Origin: a virus
Virus record (IMG/VR): IMGVR_UViG_3300050821_003361
Coordinates: 1 to 48,048 of that record
DNA length: 48,048 bases
Strand: one strand, 5' to 3'
Positions 31,121 to 38,969 of this stretch are shown piece by piece (within the stretch, counting starts at the first letter, position 1; each line of letters opens with the position of its first letter). The translations under genes and the position numbers were made by a program. Under the pieces are notes generated by a model. It was not told the DNA's origin and did not search any database. It worked only from the letters and a program-made list of their open reading frames with translations.

Positions 31121-32359
31121 ATGTCTGGTCTTGCTGGCCTTCGGGGCACCGGCGATTGGGGTGCTGACGAACGCCCGACTGATTTTCGCGAATCGATTCT
31201 CTTCTACAATCCGAATGGCACGGCGCCGATCTTCGCCCTGACCGGCAAAGCCGGTAAGAAGACCGTCACCGATCCGAAGTTCTCGTGGTGGTCCGAGCCG
31301 AACACGCTAGTCCGGCTCTTGTCGTCTGGGCAGCTCGCTTCGACCGATACCACTCTGACCGTCACGGCGGCTGATCCGACTTCGACAACGCCGGGAGTTG
31401 TGTGGAGCGCCGCGACCCATCTGAAGCCTGGCGATATTCTCTATGTCGAGCCGGCTTCGGACGCAGCGACCTTCGCCGGCGAACTTGTCGAGGTGGACAG
31501 TGTGCTGAGCGATACTCAGCTGACTATCGTCCGTGGTGTCGGCGGTACAACGGCCGCGACGATCCCAACGGCGAGCAACCTGACGCTCATGTCGTCAGCC
31601 TACGCCGAAGGCACCGGCGCGCCTATCGCGGTCAGCCGCAATCCGATCGAGTACTTCAACTACACTCAGATCTTCAAAGACACCTATGAGCTGACTGGGA
31701 CGACGACGGAGACCTTCGCTCGTACCGGAGATGCCTGGTCGAACGATAAGAAGAGAAAGATGTGGGACCACGCTCGCGCGATCGAGTTTGCGATCCTCTG
31801 GGGCCGCGCCGCACAGACTACCGGCGGCAACGGGAAGCCGAAACGCTTTATGGGAGGGCTGAGGTCGTTCATTCCTTCGACGAACACCACGGTCTTTTCG
31901 TCGAGTGTCACGGTTTCGAGTTTGCTCACCGCGTTCAATCCGGTGTTCGACTTCGACACCGAAGGTGGCGATACTCGCATCTGCTTCGTTGGCAATACCG
32001 CCATCCTCGAGCTGAACAAGGTGATCCAGAATTCGACCAACCTCCGGATCAACTTCGACAAGCAGATCAACATCTACGGGCTCGATTTCAAAGAGCTTAT
32101 CATGCCACGCGGTCGACTGCTTCTTCGCAGTCACCCTCTGATGAGCCGTCACGGCTTGCTCAAGTCGAGCATGTTCGTTCTCGACTTCGCCTCCGTCAAA
32201 TACGTGGCCCTCAAAGGGCGCGACACAAAGACGAAAGACGACGTCCAGCTGAAGGACGAGGACGTTCGGCGCGGATTCATCCAGACTGAGTGCAGTCTGA
32301 TGGTGGACCGCGGCGGACTGACGTGCGCTTATCTCGGCAATATCTCTTCTGGCCTCTAG
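31121..32359 (+). CDS. Major capsid protein, DUF5309-type
   Basis: 412 aa, following scaffold. N-terminal GLAGLRGTGDWGADERPTDF and SILFYNPNGTAPIFALTGKA, the NPIEYFNYTQIFKDTYELTG core and the C-terminal ECSLMVDRGGLTCAYLGNIS resemble the DUF5309 capsid family of SU10-like podophages (HK97 fold). An Ig-like or beta insertion (about 65-155, TLTVTAADPTSTTPGVVWSA) may form a surface domain. AAGGAATT is the ribosome site. Followed by a hairpin, which may separate capsid mRNA from downstream genes. Confidence 0.88.
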   Translation: MSGLAGLRGTGDWGADERPTDFRESILFYNPNGTAPIFALTGKAGKKTVTDPKFSWWSEPNTLVRLLSSGQLASTDTTLTVTAADPTSTTPGVVWSAATHLKPGDILYVEPASDAATFAGELVEVDSVLSDTQLTIVRGVGGTTAATIPTASNLTLMSSAYAEGTGAPIAVSRNPIEYFNYTQIFKDTYELTGTTTETFARTGDAWSNDKKRKMWDHARAIEFAILWGRAAQTTGGNGKPKRFMGGLRSFIPSTNTTVFSSSVTVSSLLTAFNPVFDFDTEGGDTRICFVGNTAILELNKVIQNSTNLRINFDKQINIYGLDFKELIMPRGRLLLRSHPLMSRHGLLKSSMFVLDFASVKYVALKGRDTKTKDDVQLKDEDVRRGFIQTECSLMVDRGGLTCAYLGNISSGL

Positions 32360-32369
32360 GCCCCTCCGA

Positions 32370-32389
32370 GAGGCGGCGGCCTCCGCCTC
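32370..32389 (+). terminator. GC-rich hairpin after the major capsid gene
   Basis: GAGGCGG (32370-32376) and CCGCCTC (32383-32389) form a 7-bp stem with a 6-nt loop about 10 nt after the stop codon. No U-run follows, so it may stabilise or attenuate mRNA rather than terminate fully. Confidence 0.5.
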
Positions 32390-32431
32390 ACTCAAGCTGG
32401 CCCGAGATGGGCGGCCCAAAGGGTTCGTGAG

Positions 32432-32959
32432 ATGCGTAGCTTGTTACAGAATGTCGTGGCCTATGACTTCGAGGCCAAGGTGGGTCTGAGGATCGGATCG
32501 GTTCGTCAGACGATTACGGCCACCTACAATATGACGCAAGATCAGCCGACAGAGCTTAACCTCTCTGCGGCTGCGACGCAAACAGTTGTGCTGCCGTCGA
32601 TCCTCGGGACGAGTTTCGCCGGAGTGGCGCAAGATCGTCGGCTTCATATCATTGCAAATGTGGGCTCTGGTGGCAATCTTCAGGTCAATGCCCACGCTGA
32701 CGATGGAAGCTCGGCGGTTGTCACCCTTGCTCCGGGACAAGCGGCAATCGTGATCTCGGATCAGGCGGACGACAAGTGGATTGTGATTGTCGGCTCGGCT
32801 ACTGGCGCCCAAGCTGCCAGTCTGACGGCGGTCACGACGACTCAGCCGACGCTGACGGCCTTCGGCTTTACAACGACGGCGCAATTCAACGCTCTGGTGA
32901 ACGATGTCAATTCGATCATCGCTGCGCTGAAGACCGCCGGACTGATGGCGAGCCCGTAA
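32432..32959 (+). CDS. Probable virion decoration or fibre-like protein
   Basis: 175 aa, Thr/Ala/Val-rich and beta-dominated (QTITATYNMTQDQPTELNLS; VVTLAPGQAAIVISDQADDK), with a C-terminal helix FNALVNDVNSIIAALKTAG that could trimerise. Placement after the capsid suggests a head decoration protein; similar beta-rich segments also occur in fibres. No family certain. Confidence 0.55.
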   Translation: MRSLLQNVVAYDFEAKVGLRIGSVRQTITATYNMTQDQPTELNLSAAATQTVVLPSILGTSFAGVAQDRRLHIIANVGSGGNLQVNAHADDGSSAVVTLAPGQAAIVISDQADDKWIVIVGSATGAQAASLTAVTTTQPTLTAFGFTTTAQFNALVNDVNSIIAALKTAGLMASP

Positions 32960-32970
32960 GGGAGACGCTC

Positions 32971-34161
32971 GTGCCTGTAACAGAAGTTTCCGCGGGGTTC
33001 CGGTATCCGGGCCTCGCGGACTATGTCTCCGCGATGGAGCGCTGGGTTCATCCGGAAGTCCAGCGCGCCCTCGACACCCCCGCAGCCCGAGGGCGGGAGC
33101 GGTTGCTCTTTGGATGTCTGGTCTGGGGGGATAAGTATGTCGATCGGTTTCTCGAGTTTTGCGTGCCCTCGCTTCTTGCGTCTGGCAATGTGGATGTCTT
33201 TCGAGATAGTCTGTTCCTTATTCATACGGATGTCAAGAACCGCAAGAGGGTTGAGAGGGTGCTAGAATGTCTCGAGCCGTTCGGCGAGGTTGAGGTTCGA
33301 GCGATCCCGCAAGATGTCATTCGCAAGGCGAAAGAGTATCCGATGAACAAGTATTGGGTACTTGGGGCAGCGAACTACATTCATATGAACACCGCCAAGT
33401 GGCGCGGCTACGGCCATCACCTTCTGATGCCTGATCACATCTATTCGATGGGGTTCTTCGGGAATCTGAAGCGCCTTCGGGATGAGGGCCATCAGGCTAT
33501 TATTCGTGGCGGACTCAGTGCGAAAGTGGAAGAGGTTGGGCCGATTCTAAAGACGCAGAATTGCGCTTTTAAGGCTGAAGACCTCAACGCTCTGGCGATG
33601 AGTCATCTCCATCCGCAATTCGAGGCTCTCGTACTGAATGGTCGGAACGATTATCCGATCAGTACACTCGTCGTTCTTGTCGTCGACGGCGCGGCGGTGA
33701 TCGTCAGTCCACACTCGGCGACGGTCTATATGTCGAACGCGGTGCTTCGTCGCGCCCAGCTTCGCCTTTTCAATACGATCGACGGACAGCTTCCGTATAT
33801 CATTCCGGAAGATATTGCGCCGTACTTTCCGCAGCCGAAGGATGGGATGTCTTACATCGAGATTTCCGATGCGGAAAAGGGTGCGAACCCGAAGGGTTCT
33901 GGCTGGACTCTCGTTGACTTTTGCGTCGAGTATTGGATGCTGACCTATGCTGATCCGAAGTTCTTACGGTTCTTCCATTCGCCGACGATCATGCAGTTCC
34001 CGAAGGGCTACAAGCCGCCAGTCAAGCCGATGGGGGAGGCGGAATTCGGGAAGAGGTTAGATGAACTCTGGACTTCGGTCGATAAGATGAAGGAACCCAT
34101 GCGGCAAGTCTATGCGGATCGAAAGCGGATCGAGGCAGAGAAATGCGCAGAAGTGACGTAG
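32971..34161 (+). CDS. Glycosyltransferase-like protein
   Basis: 396 aa from GTG 32971 (GGGAGACG upstream); a much longer frame reads through the previous gene and is rejected. The opening LLFGCLVWGDKYVDRFLEFC, FLIHTDVKNRKRVERVL and MPDHIYSMGFFGNLKRLRD resemble GT-A-type glycosyltransferase-like proteins carried by phages and bacteria, with MPDHI as a candidate DxD-like metal site. C-terminal helices follow. Target unknown: capsid, phage DNA or host surface glycans. Overlaps the next methyltransferase by 19 nt. Confidence 0.6.
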   Translation: MPVTEVSAGFRYPGLADYVSAMERWVHPEVQRALDTPAARGRERLLFGCLVWGDKYVDRFLEFCVPSLLASGNVDVFRDSLFLIHTDVKNRKRVERVLECLEPFGEVEVRAIPQDVIRKAKEYPMNKYWVLGAANYIHMNTAKWRGYGHHLLMPDHIYSMGFFGNLKRLRDEGHQAIIRGGLSAKVEEVGPILKTQNCAFKAEDLNALAMSHLHPQFEALVLNGRNDYPISTLVVLVVDGAAVIVSPHSATVYMSNAVLRRAQLRLFNTIDGQLPYIIPEDIAPYFPQPKDGMSYIEISDAEKGANPKGSGWTLVDFCVEYWMLTYADPKFLRFFHSPTIMQFPKGYKPPVKPMGEAEFGKRLDELWTSVDKMKEPMRQVYADRKRIEAEKCAEVT

Positions 34162-34733
34162 CAACTCTGGGCTTCGCTAAGCCGCTTCAGCACGAAGACG
34201 AGCTAGAAGGGCTGATTGATCTATTCCAGACCGCTGGAGTTCGTTCCTATCTCGAAATTGGGGTGAGATACGGAGGCTCCTTCGAGCGGATTGTGGAGTC
34301 TCTGCCGAAGGGTTCTCGTGGTGTTGCAGTCGATTTTCCTGGCGGCGCCTTCGGTGACGAGGAATCCGCTCCGATCTTGTGTTCGGCCCTTCGCCGGCTG
34401 AAGTTCAAAGGTTATCTGGTGAAGTCGATTTTCGGACCCTCGCAGGCGCCGGAAGTTATCGAGCGCGTAAAGAGGTTCGCCCCGTTTGATGCGGTGCTTC
34501 TAGATGCGGATCACTCTTATGAAGCGATTCGGAAGGATTTTGAAGTCTATGCTCCGATGTCTAAGCTCGTCGTTCTGCACGATGTCGCAGCTCCTGAGAC
34601 AGTTCGGTCGAAAGATGGGCTGTCGGTAGAGGTGCCGAGATTCTGGCAAGAGATTAAGAAGTCCTATCCCCATTGGGAGATCGCACGAAGTGCTTCTCTG
34701 ATGGGTATGGGCGTTCTGTTTTGGCGCCCATAG
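34143..34733 (+). CDS. Class I SAM methyltransferase (Methyltransf_24-like)
   Basis: 196 aa. SYLEIGVRYGGSF is motif I, GVAVDFPGGAFGD the acidic loop, and FDAVLLDADHSYEAIRKDFE with LVVLHDVAAPE the post-motif strand and helix characteristic of Methyltransf_24/CmcI-like enzymes, which often methylate sugars or small molecules. It overlaps and follows the glycosyltransferase-like gene, suggesting the two act on the same product. It is followed by an operator element. Confidence 0.75.
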   Translation: MRRSDVATLGFAKPLQHEDELEGLIDLFQTAGVRSYLEIGVRYGGSFERIVESLPKGSRGVAVDFPGGAFGDEESAPILCSALRRLKFKGYLVKSIFGPSQAPEVIERVKRFAPFDAVLLDADHSYEAIRKDFEVYAPMSKLVVLHDVAAPETVRSKDGLSVEVPRFWQEIKKSYPHWEIARSASLMGMGVLFWRP

Positions 34734-34740
34734 GGGGCAG

Positions 34741-34772
34741 TTAACGGCGCGTTAAGGGCGCCAAAAAGGAGC
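34741..34772 (+). promoter_or_regulatory. TTAA-N7-TTAA operator with shared leader ahead of the gene at 34780
   Basis: TTAA at 34741-34744 and 34752-34755, 7 bp apart, followed by GGGCGCCAAAAAGGAG. The same arrangement precedes the SLOG gene on the other arm (5664). Confidence 0.6.
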
Positions 34773-34779
34773 GACCTCG

Positions 34780-34965
34780 ATGTACATCGTCCTCGCAACA
34801 GACACTACAGGTCGGAGGTTCTTTTGCGGTGCCTTCGACGTTCTTGCCGACGCGAATGCAAAGGTGACGCAAGAGGCCACGAATAAGAAGTGGAACGTCA
34901 CGGAAAGCAAGAACGTTTCGGCGTTCAATCCGGCGGTCGAACTTCCGCTGAATACTACACCCTAG
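34780..34965 (+). CDS. Hypothetical 61-aa protein under operator control
   Basis: MYIVLATDTTGRRFFCGAFD, then a helix (ADANAKVTQEATNKK) and a beta end. AAGGAGCG ribosome site. The immediately upstream operator suggests separate regulation within the late arm. No domain recognised. Confidence 0.65.
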   Translation: MYIVLATDTTGRRFFCGAFDVLADANAKVTQEATNKKWNVTESKNVSAFNPAVELPLNTTP

Positions 34966-34974
34966 GGCGAAGTC

Positions 34975-35715
34975 ATGGATCGAGATACTGCGGTCTCGAG
35001 GATTCAGCAGAAGCTTGGCTTCAGAAGTGATCGCGTCACGGAGATCCAGAACGCGTTGAACGACGCGCAACTCGAACTGGAGAATAGCCAGAGTCTGCCG
35101 TGGTTTCTGATCCAGCAGAATCAGGCATTTTCAATCACGCCGGCGAGTCCGCCGACTGCGACCCCTCTGCCTGTTGCGCTCCCAACTGGCTTCATTAAGG
35201 AGGTCGATGACGAAGACGGGAACATCAGCTATCAGCAGACGACTCCGGGGCCACAGGTCTTTCTGAAGAAGATGGACTACAAGCAGGCGGAAATCTTCTT
35301 TTTCGCGCGCCGCAACGTCTGGTATGATCAGAATGTCGAAATCATCCAGTCGGAAGATACGACGTTTACCGCGGGTCTTCCGATTGCGTATGTCTTGCAG
35401 AAGAATGCCATCGTCTTCTACCCCGGACCAGATCAGCCATATACTTTTCGCTGGTCGTATTACACTCACGATCAGCCCTTAAATGGGAGTAATGTGACGA
35501 GTCAATGGCTCCAGTTCGCGCCTTGGTTGCTCATTGGAAAGGCTGGAATGCTCTTCTCTGCCGACACTCGCGACGCCGACGCCTATGCGGCATTTCAGGC
35601 GGTCGTCTATGGAGACAAGTCTAAAGGGATTCGAGGGGCCGAAGACGCATTTCTTGCTCAGTGTTATGAGCGCGAACTCGGCGGTCGAACCTATCGGATG
35701 GGAGGAAGACTCTGA
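34975..35715 (+). CDS. Head-tail adaptor-like protein
   Basis: 246 aa. N-terminal helix region (AVSRIQQKLGFRSDRVTEIQ; LNDAQLELENSQSLPWFLI) then a beta core and C-terminal helices (DADAYAAFQAVVYGDKSKGI). This pattern matches P22 gp4/SU10-type adaptors, which attach below the portal. Context supports it: after capsid, before tail genes. Stop overlaps the next start (TGATG). Confidence 0.7.
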   Translation: MDRDTAVSRIQQKLGFRSDRVTEIQNALNDAQLELENSQSLPWFLIQQNQAFSITPASPPTATPLPVALPTGFIKEVDDEDGNISYQQTTPGPQVFLKKMDYKQAEIFFFARRNVWYDQNVEIIQSEDTTFTAGLPIAYVLQKNAIVFYPGPDQPYTFRWSYYTHDQPLNGSNVTSQWLQFAPWLLIGKAGMLFSADTRDADAYAAFQAVVYGDKSKGIRGAEDAFLAQCYERELGGRTYRMGGRL

Positions 35716-36719
35716 TGGGTCTAGAGACCGGCACATATATTTCTGATCTCGTTCAGACCAATCCGGCAGTCTCGGACCAGGAGTCGCAAGGGGCGAACCA
35801 CTTGCAGCTGATTAAGAAGGTATTGCAGAACACATTCCCTGGAGCCAGTCTGGCGTTCCAATTTCCGACGACACAAGCGATCTCAACGAATACGTCTGCT
35901 CTCGTTACCGATCAGAACAAGACATTCCTTGCTACTACAACTGGAGGCGCCGTCACTCTAACGATGCCGACACTTACCTCGGCAAACGCTGGGTGGGAGT
36001 GCTCGCTCATCAAACTGACGACCGATATAAATCCAGTCTTCGTTGCGCCACCGACCGGAACGATCCAGAGTGGCGAAATCGCTGGTCTGGCTAAAGCTCG
36101 TCGGTGCATTCCGGGGGCGCGGACCAGGATCGTCTGGACCGGAGCGGCTTGGATTGCCGAGCGCGTCCCTCGGGTGCCGGTGGGGTCGATTATCGATTAT
36201 TCTGGCTCAACCCTTCCAGTCGGCTATGAGTGGCCGAATGGGCAGACTCTATCGTCCTCGGCGAATTATCCCGAAATCCAGTCTGTCTGGGGCGCCCTCG
36301 TCACGCCAGATATTCGGGGTCGGTTTACTGCCGGCGTCGACAATATGGGCGGCTCGGCGGCGAATCGGATAACGAGCGGGGGAAGTGGTATCTCTGGCGT
36401 CACACTTGGCGCTTCGGGCGGCACGGAGACTCTCACTATTGCGAAGGCGAATCTGCCAGCCTATAATCTTGATCTCTCCAGTCTGACGGCGTCTCAGGCG
36501 GCGCACAGTCATACTGTTCCTTCGGCTAACGCAGGCGCAGGAAATAGCCCAAGTGTGGTCGCGGCAAGTGCGACAGGAACAACGAATAATAACCCTGGAA
36601 CGAGTTCCTCCCAGCCCGCGATCACGATTGGAGGGACTGTGCCACTCGGCGGCTCGGGAACTGCTCTCGCCTCGATGAATCCGACAATCGTATTGAATAA
36701 GATTCTCGTAACGGAGTGA
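35715..36719 (+). CDS. Tail-collar-domain structural protein
   Basis: 334 aa. Residues about 155-260 carry the phage tail collar signature: VGSIIDYSGSTLPVGYEWPN then GQTLSSSANYPEIQSVWG and TPDIRGRFTAGVDNMGG. The distal part holds HSHTVPSA and Gly/Ser/Thr-rich repeats, ending NPTIVLNKI, typical of short tail fibres and collar proteins. The N-terminal 150 residues are beta-rich and likely bind the tail. Probable role in receptor contact or virion decoration. Confidence 0.8.
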   Translation: MGLETGTYISDLVQTNPAVSDQESQGANHLQLIKKVLQNTFPGASLAFQFPTTQAISTNTSALVTDQNKTFLATTTGGAVTLTMPTLTSANAGWECSLIKLTTDINPVFVAPPTGTIQSGEIAGLAKARRCIPGARTRIVWTGAAWIAERVPRVPVGSIIDYSGSTLPVGYEWPNGQTLSSSANYPEIQSVWGALVTPDIRGRFTAGVDNMGGSAANRITSGGSGISGVTLGASGGTETLTIAKANLPAYNLDLSSLTASQAAHSHTVPSANAGAGNSPSVVAASATGTTNNNPGTSSSQPAITIGGTVPLGGSGTALASMNPTIVLNKILVTE

Positions 36720-36724
36720 AGCCG

Positions 36725-36982
36725 ATGGCCTATAACCACGATCGGAAATACGAACACCCTTTTGCGAAAGAGTTCGCTCTGGGGAAGAACAGCGGAAAAG
36801 ACTTCAGCAACAAGGGCGAAACCTCTCCGATGGAGAAGCCGGTTAATTGGAAAGGTATTCGCGGACTGGAGAAACCTTGGGAAGACTGCCCCGATCCGAT
36901 GGACACCTATGAACGCGAGTCGGCTGCGGAAGAGAAAGCCGAAGAGAAAGAGGAGAAGGAACATGGCGAAGAGCGTGAATGA
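36725..36982 (+). CDS. Highly charged 85-aa protein
   Basis: MAYNHDRKYEHPFAKEFALG, ending in a Glu/Lys run (EEKAEEKEEKEHGEERE). GGAG 8 nt upstream favours 36725 over an in-frame GTG at 36716. Disordered, acidic C-terminus; unknown role, perhaps packaged. Confidence 0.6.
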   Translation: MAYNHDRKYEHPFAKEFALGKNSGKDFSNKGETSPMEKPVNWKGIRGLEKPWEDCPDPMDTYERESAAEEKAEEKEEKEHGEERE

Positions 36983-37160
36983 AGACGGAGGGTACGATCA
37001 CTTTCACGAGCACGGACGGAAGACTCCAGGGGCGCTCGCAAAAGGGTTTCCAGACAAGAGGGCGGCGCACTCTGGCAACCACACCCTCGGCAAGCAAACC
37101 GGGATGGAGCCGGATGAAGAGGTTCCGCCTATGCCGAACGTAACTCCGGTTGGGTCATGA
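36963..37160 (+). CDS. Hypothetical 65-aa protein
   Basis: Starts MAKSVNEDGGYDHFHEHGRK with GGAGAAGGAA upstream; a longer frame in the same register is a shadow of the preceding gene. His/Gly/Pro-rich, no domain. Overlaps the lysozyme start by 4 nt. Confidence 0.6.
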   Translation: MAKSVNEDGGYDHFHEHGRKTPGALAKGFPDKRAAHSGNHTLGKQTGMEPDEEVPPMPNVTPVGS

Positions 37161-37678
37161 TTCCGACTCCGATGAAGACCTCGGCAAGTGGGCGAAAGTT
37201 CATCGAGGTCGAAGAAGAAAGTGGAGTCGCAAAGACCCACGCCTATAATGATGGGACCGGAACGTGGACAATCGGGTTCGGCCATACGTCGGCGGCTGGA
37301 CTGCCGAGGGTCTATCCTGGAATGGTGATTACCGTCGAGCAGGCTGACGCCATTCTCGGAAGCGATCTGGCGTCAGTCGAGGCTGACGTCAATCATCACG
37401 TCAATCGGCAACTGACGCAGAATCAGTTCGATGCACTGGTGTCTTTCGACTTCAACACTGGTGCCCTCGATCGGTCAGGGCTGCTTCAGCTCATCAATAA
37501 AGGTGTGAACGACAGTGGAGAGATCGCTTCGGCGTTCGAGGCGTGGCGCTTCGCCCACATTCGGGGCGCGATGGAGCCGATTTTGCTCGGACGGCGTCAG
37601 AGGGAAGCGCGAGTCTACAACACTCCAGAGCCAGTGGTGCAGGCTGCACCGACTCCGGAGCCAGCGGCTCCAGCCTGA
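37157..37678 (+). CDS. Endolysin, phage lysozyme (GH24)
   Basis: 173 aa. The EVEEESG region (about 17-23) supplies the catalytic Glu, and YNDGTGTWTIGFGHT (30-44) holds the Asp and Thr of the T4/P22-type lysozyme active site. Later helices NQFDALVSFDFNTGAL and RRQREARVY are characteristic of the family. There is no signal peptide, so release depends on a holin. Hydrolyses the MurNAc-GlcNAc bond of peptidoglycan. C-terminal Pro/Ala tail. Confidence 0.92.
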   Translation: MIPTPMKTSASGRKFIEVEEESGVAKTHAYNDGTGTWTIGFGHTSAAGLPRVYPGMVITVEQADAILGSDLASVEADVNHHVNRQLTQNQFDALVSFDFNTGALDRSGLLQLINKGVNDSGEIASAFEAWRFAHIRGAMEPILLGRRQREARVYNTPEPVVQAAPTPEPAAPA

Positions 37679-37690
37679 AGAGGTGTAGCC

Positions 37691-37966
37691 TTGCAGATCA
37701 ATCTCGATCCGAAGAGTATTACGAATGCTCTTCAAGGGAACAAGACGTATATCACCCTCGCCGTCGGGGCGGCGGTGATCGCACTGAATCACTTCGGCTA
37801 CTTGCCGGACAGTCTTGTCCCGCAAGGGCTCGATTCGAACAACTGGATCAACGACGAGTACAAGCTCATCGTTGGGGCCGTCTTTCGTTCAGCCATAGCG
37901 AAAGCGGAAACTCCGGCCTCATCTGAGGGGCCAAAATATGGCAGTGATGGAGCACTAGTGAAATGA
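37691..37966 (+). CDS. Membrane protein, candidate holin (TTG start)
   Basis: 91 aa with TTG at 37691 after GAGGTG; no upstream ATG fits. One clear transmembrane helix (TYITLAVGAAVIALNHFGYL) and a second weaker amphipathic segment (YKLIVGAVFRSAIAKA). Next to the endolysin, so holin function is plausible but unproven. Stop overlaps the outer-membrane protein start (ATGA). Confidence 0.6.
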   Translation: MQINLDPKSITNALQGNKTYITLAVGAAVIALNHFGYLPDSLVPQGLDSNNWINDEYKLIVGAVFRSAIAKAETPASSEGPKYGSDGALVK

Positions 37967-38598
37967 AAAAGTTCGGGGGACTTTTGCTACTCGCGACGCT
38001 GACGGGGACGCCAGTATTCGCAGCCGACCTTGCGCCGATCCTCAAGGCGCCTGCGGCGGTGGTGCCGACGTGTAGTCAGTTGAGTTGCACTGGCTTCGAC
38101 GTCGGCATGGAGATTTACGGCATTGGTGGAAATGCCGCAATTCTCCAGAATGGAATTCAGAATTCGGTGTTCGCCGGGGGCGGCGACATCGGCCTGAACG
38201 TTGGCTGGCAATACTGGGACGGGAAGTATTTCGCCGGCTTCGACATCGATGGGATGATCGAAAGCAAAAACAATATGGGCGTCACGGGGTTCGCCGGAAA
38301 TACAGGCGCCGCTGTGGGGATCGTCCACTTCAAGCTCGGAGGGAATCTCTCTCAGCTGATCGCGAACGGACCTGCGCCGATCACAGTGAATGGTCTGCTC
38401 GCGAACACCTTCATGGCGAGCTATATCGACAACTGCTCGGCCTTCAGAAAAGGGGGAACGCAATACTGCGCCGGAGCGGGGCAGCAGTTCTTGCTCTCGC
38501 CGAAGCTGACCCTCGACGTGCTATACGATTACGGCGCGCCGACGAAGAACTTCAACGCTCTGCAGAATGTTGGGCTGAAGATCGCCTATCACTTCTGA
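37963..38598 (+). CDS. Outer-membrane beta-barrel protein, host-porin-like
   Basis: 211 aa. A signal peptide (MKKFGGLLLLATLTGTPVFA) is cleaved before ADLAPILKAPAAV, the mature N-terminus style of Hyphomicrobiales Omp25/Omp31-like proteins. Alternating beta strands follow (GLNVGWQYWDGKYFAGFDID; LSPKLTLDVLYDYGAP), and the protein ends LKIAYHF with the terminal Phe expected by the BAM machinery. Two Cys pairs are possible. Lies in the lysis block and is followed by a terminator. Could act like lambda Lom: superinfection exclusion, receptor masking or envelope change. Confidence 0.8.
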   Translation: MKKFGGLLLLATLTGTPVFAADLAPILKAPAAVVPTCSQLSCTGFDVGMEIYGIGGNAAILQNGIQNSVFAGGGDIGLNVGWQYWDGKYFAGFDIDGMIESKNNMGVTGFAGNTGAAVGIVHFKLGGNLSQLIANGPAPITVNGLLANTFMASYIDNCSAFRKGGTQYCAGAGQQFLLSPKLTLDVLYDYGAPTKNFNALQNVGLKIAYHF

Positions 38599-38612
38599 TC
38601 CTCCCAGACTTG

Positions 38613-38639
38613 AGGGCGGCGCAAATGCCGCCCTTCTTT
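38613..38639 (+). terminator. Rho-independent terminator after the OMP gene
   Basis: AGGGCGGC (38613-38620), 6-nt loop, GCCGCCCT (38627-38634), then TCTTTC. It lies 15 nt after the stop codon and separates the lysis block from the tail genes. Confidence 0.8.
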
Positions 38640-38678
38640 CGACTGAATAGAAACTTCTAGAAACCTCAAGGCTTCAAG

Positions 38679-38969
38679 ATGTGGGACGTCGAGACGACTT
38701 ATCGGGCCGCCGAACTTGTTATGGTCGCCCTCGGAATCGGAGGGGTTTTGTATCGCCTCGGCCGAATGACGGAGAAATTCGAGCAGATCGGGAAGCAACA
38801 AGCTCTTGAGATTACCGAATTGAAGGAGAGCGTTCGAGAGCTTATCAAGAGCAATAATCGCCTCGAACGAATGGAGGAAAGACAACTCAGTGAGGGAAAA
38901 AGACTTGATGGCCTTGAACTTCGTCTAAATCGTTACATAAATGGAACCTCGCCTCATGCCGAGCGTTGA
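38679..38969 (+). CDS. N-anchored coiled-coil membrane protein
   Basis: 96 aa: transmembrane helix AAELVMVALGIGGVLYRLG (about 10-28) followed by a long charged coiled coil (EKFEQIGKQQALEITELKES and RLERMEERQLSEGKRLDGLE). The topology suits an inner-membrane spanin or a holin-associated protein, but no lipoprotein partner was seen. Overlaps the next gene by 29 nt. Confidence 0.6.
   Translation: MWDVETTYRAAELVMVALGIGGVLYRLGRMTEKFEQIGKQQALEITELKESVRELIKSNNRLERMEERQLSEGKRLDGLELRLNRYINGTSPHAER

Noticed and set aside
31595-32419. 274-codon minus-strand frame antisense to the major capsid gene
   Set aside because: Long only because of GC-rich codon structure; no ribosome site or motif, and the capsid frame is certain.
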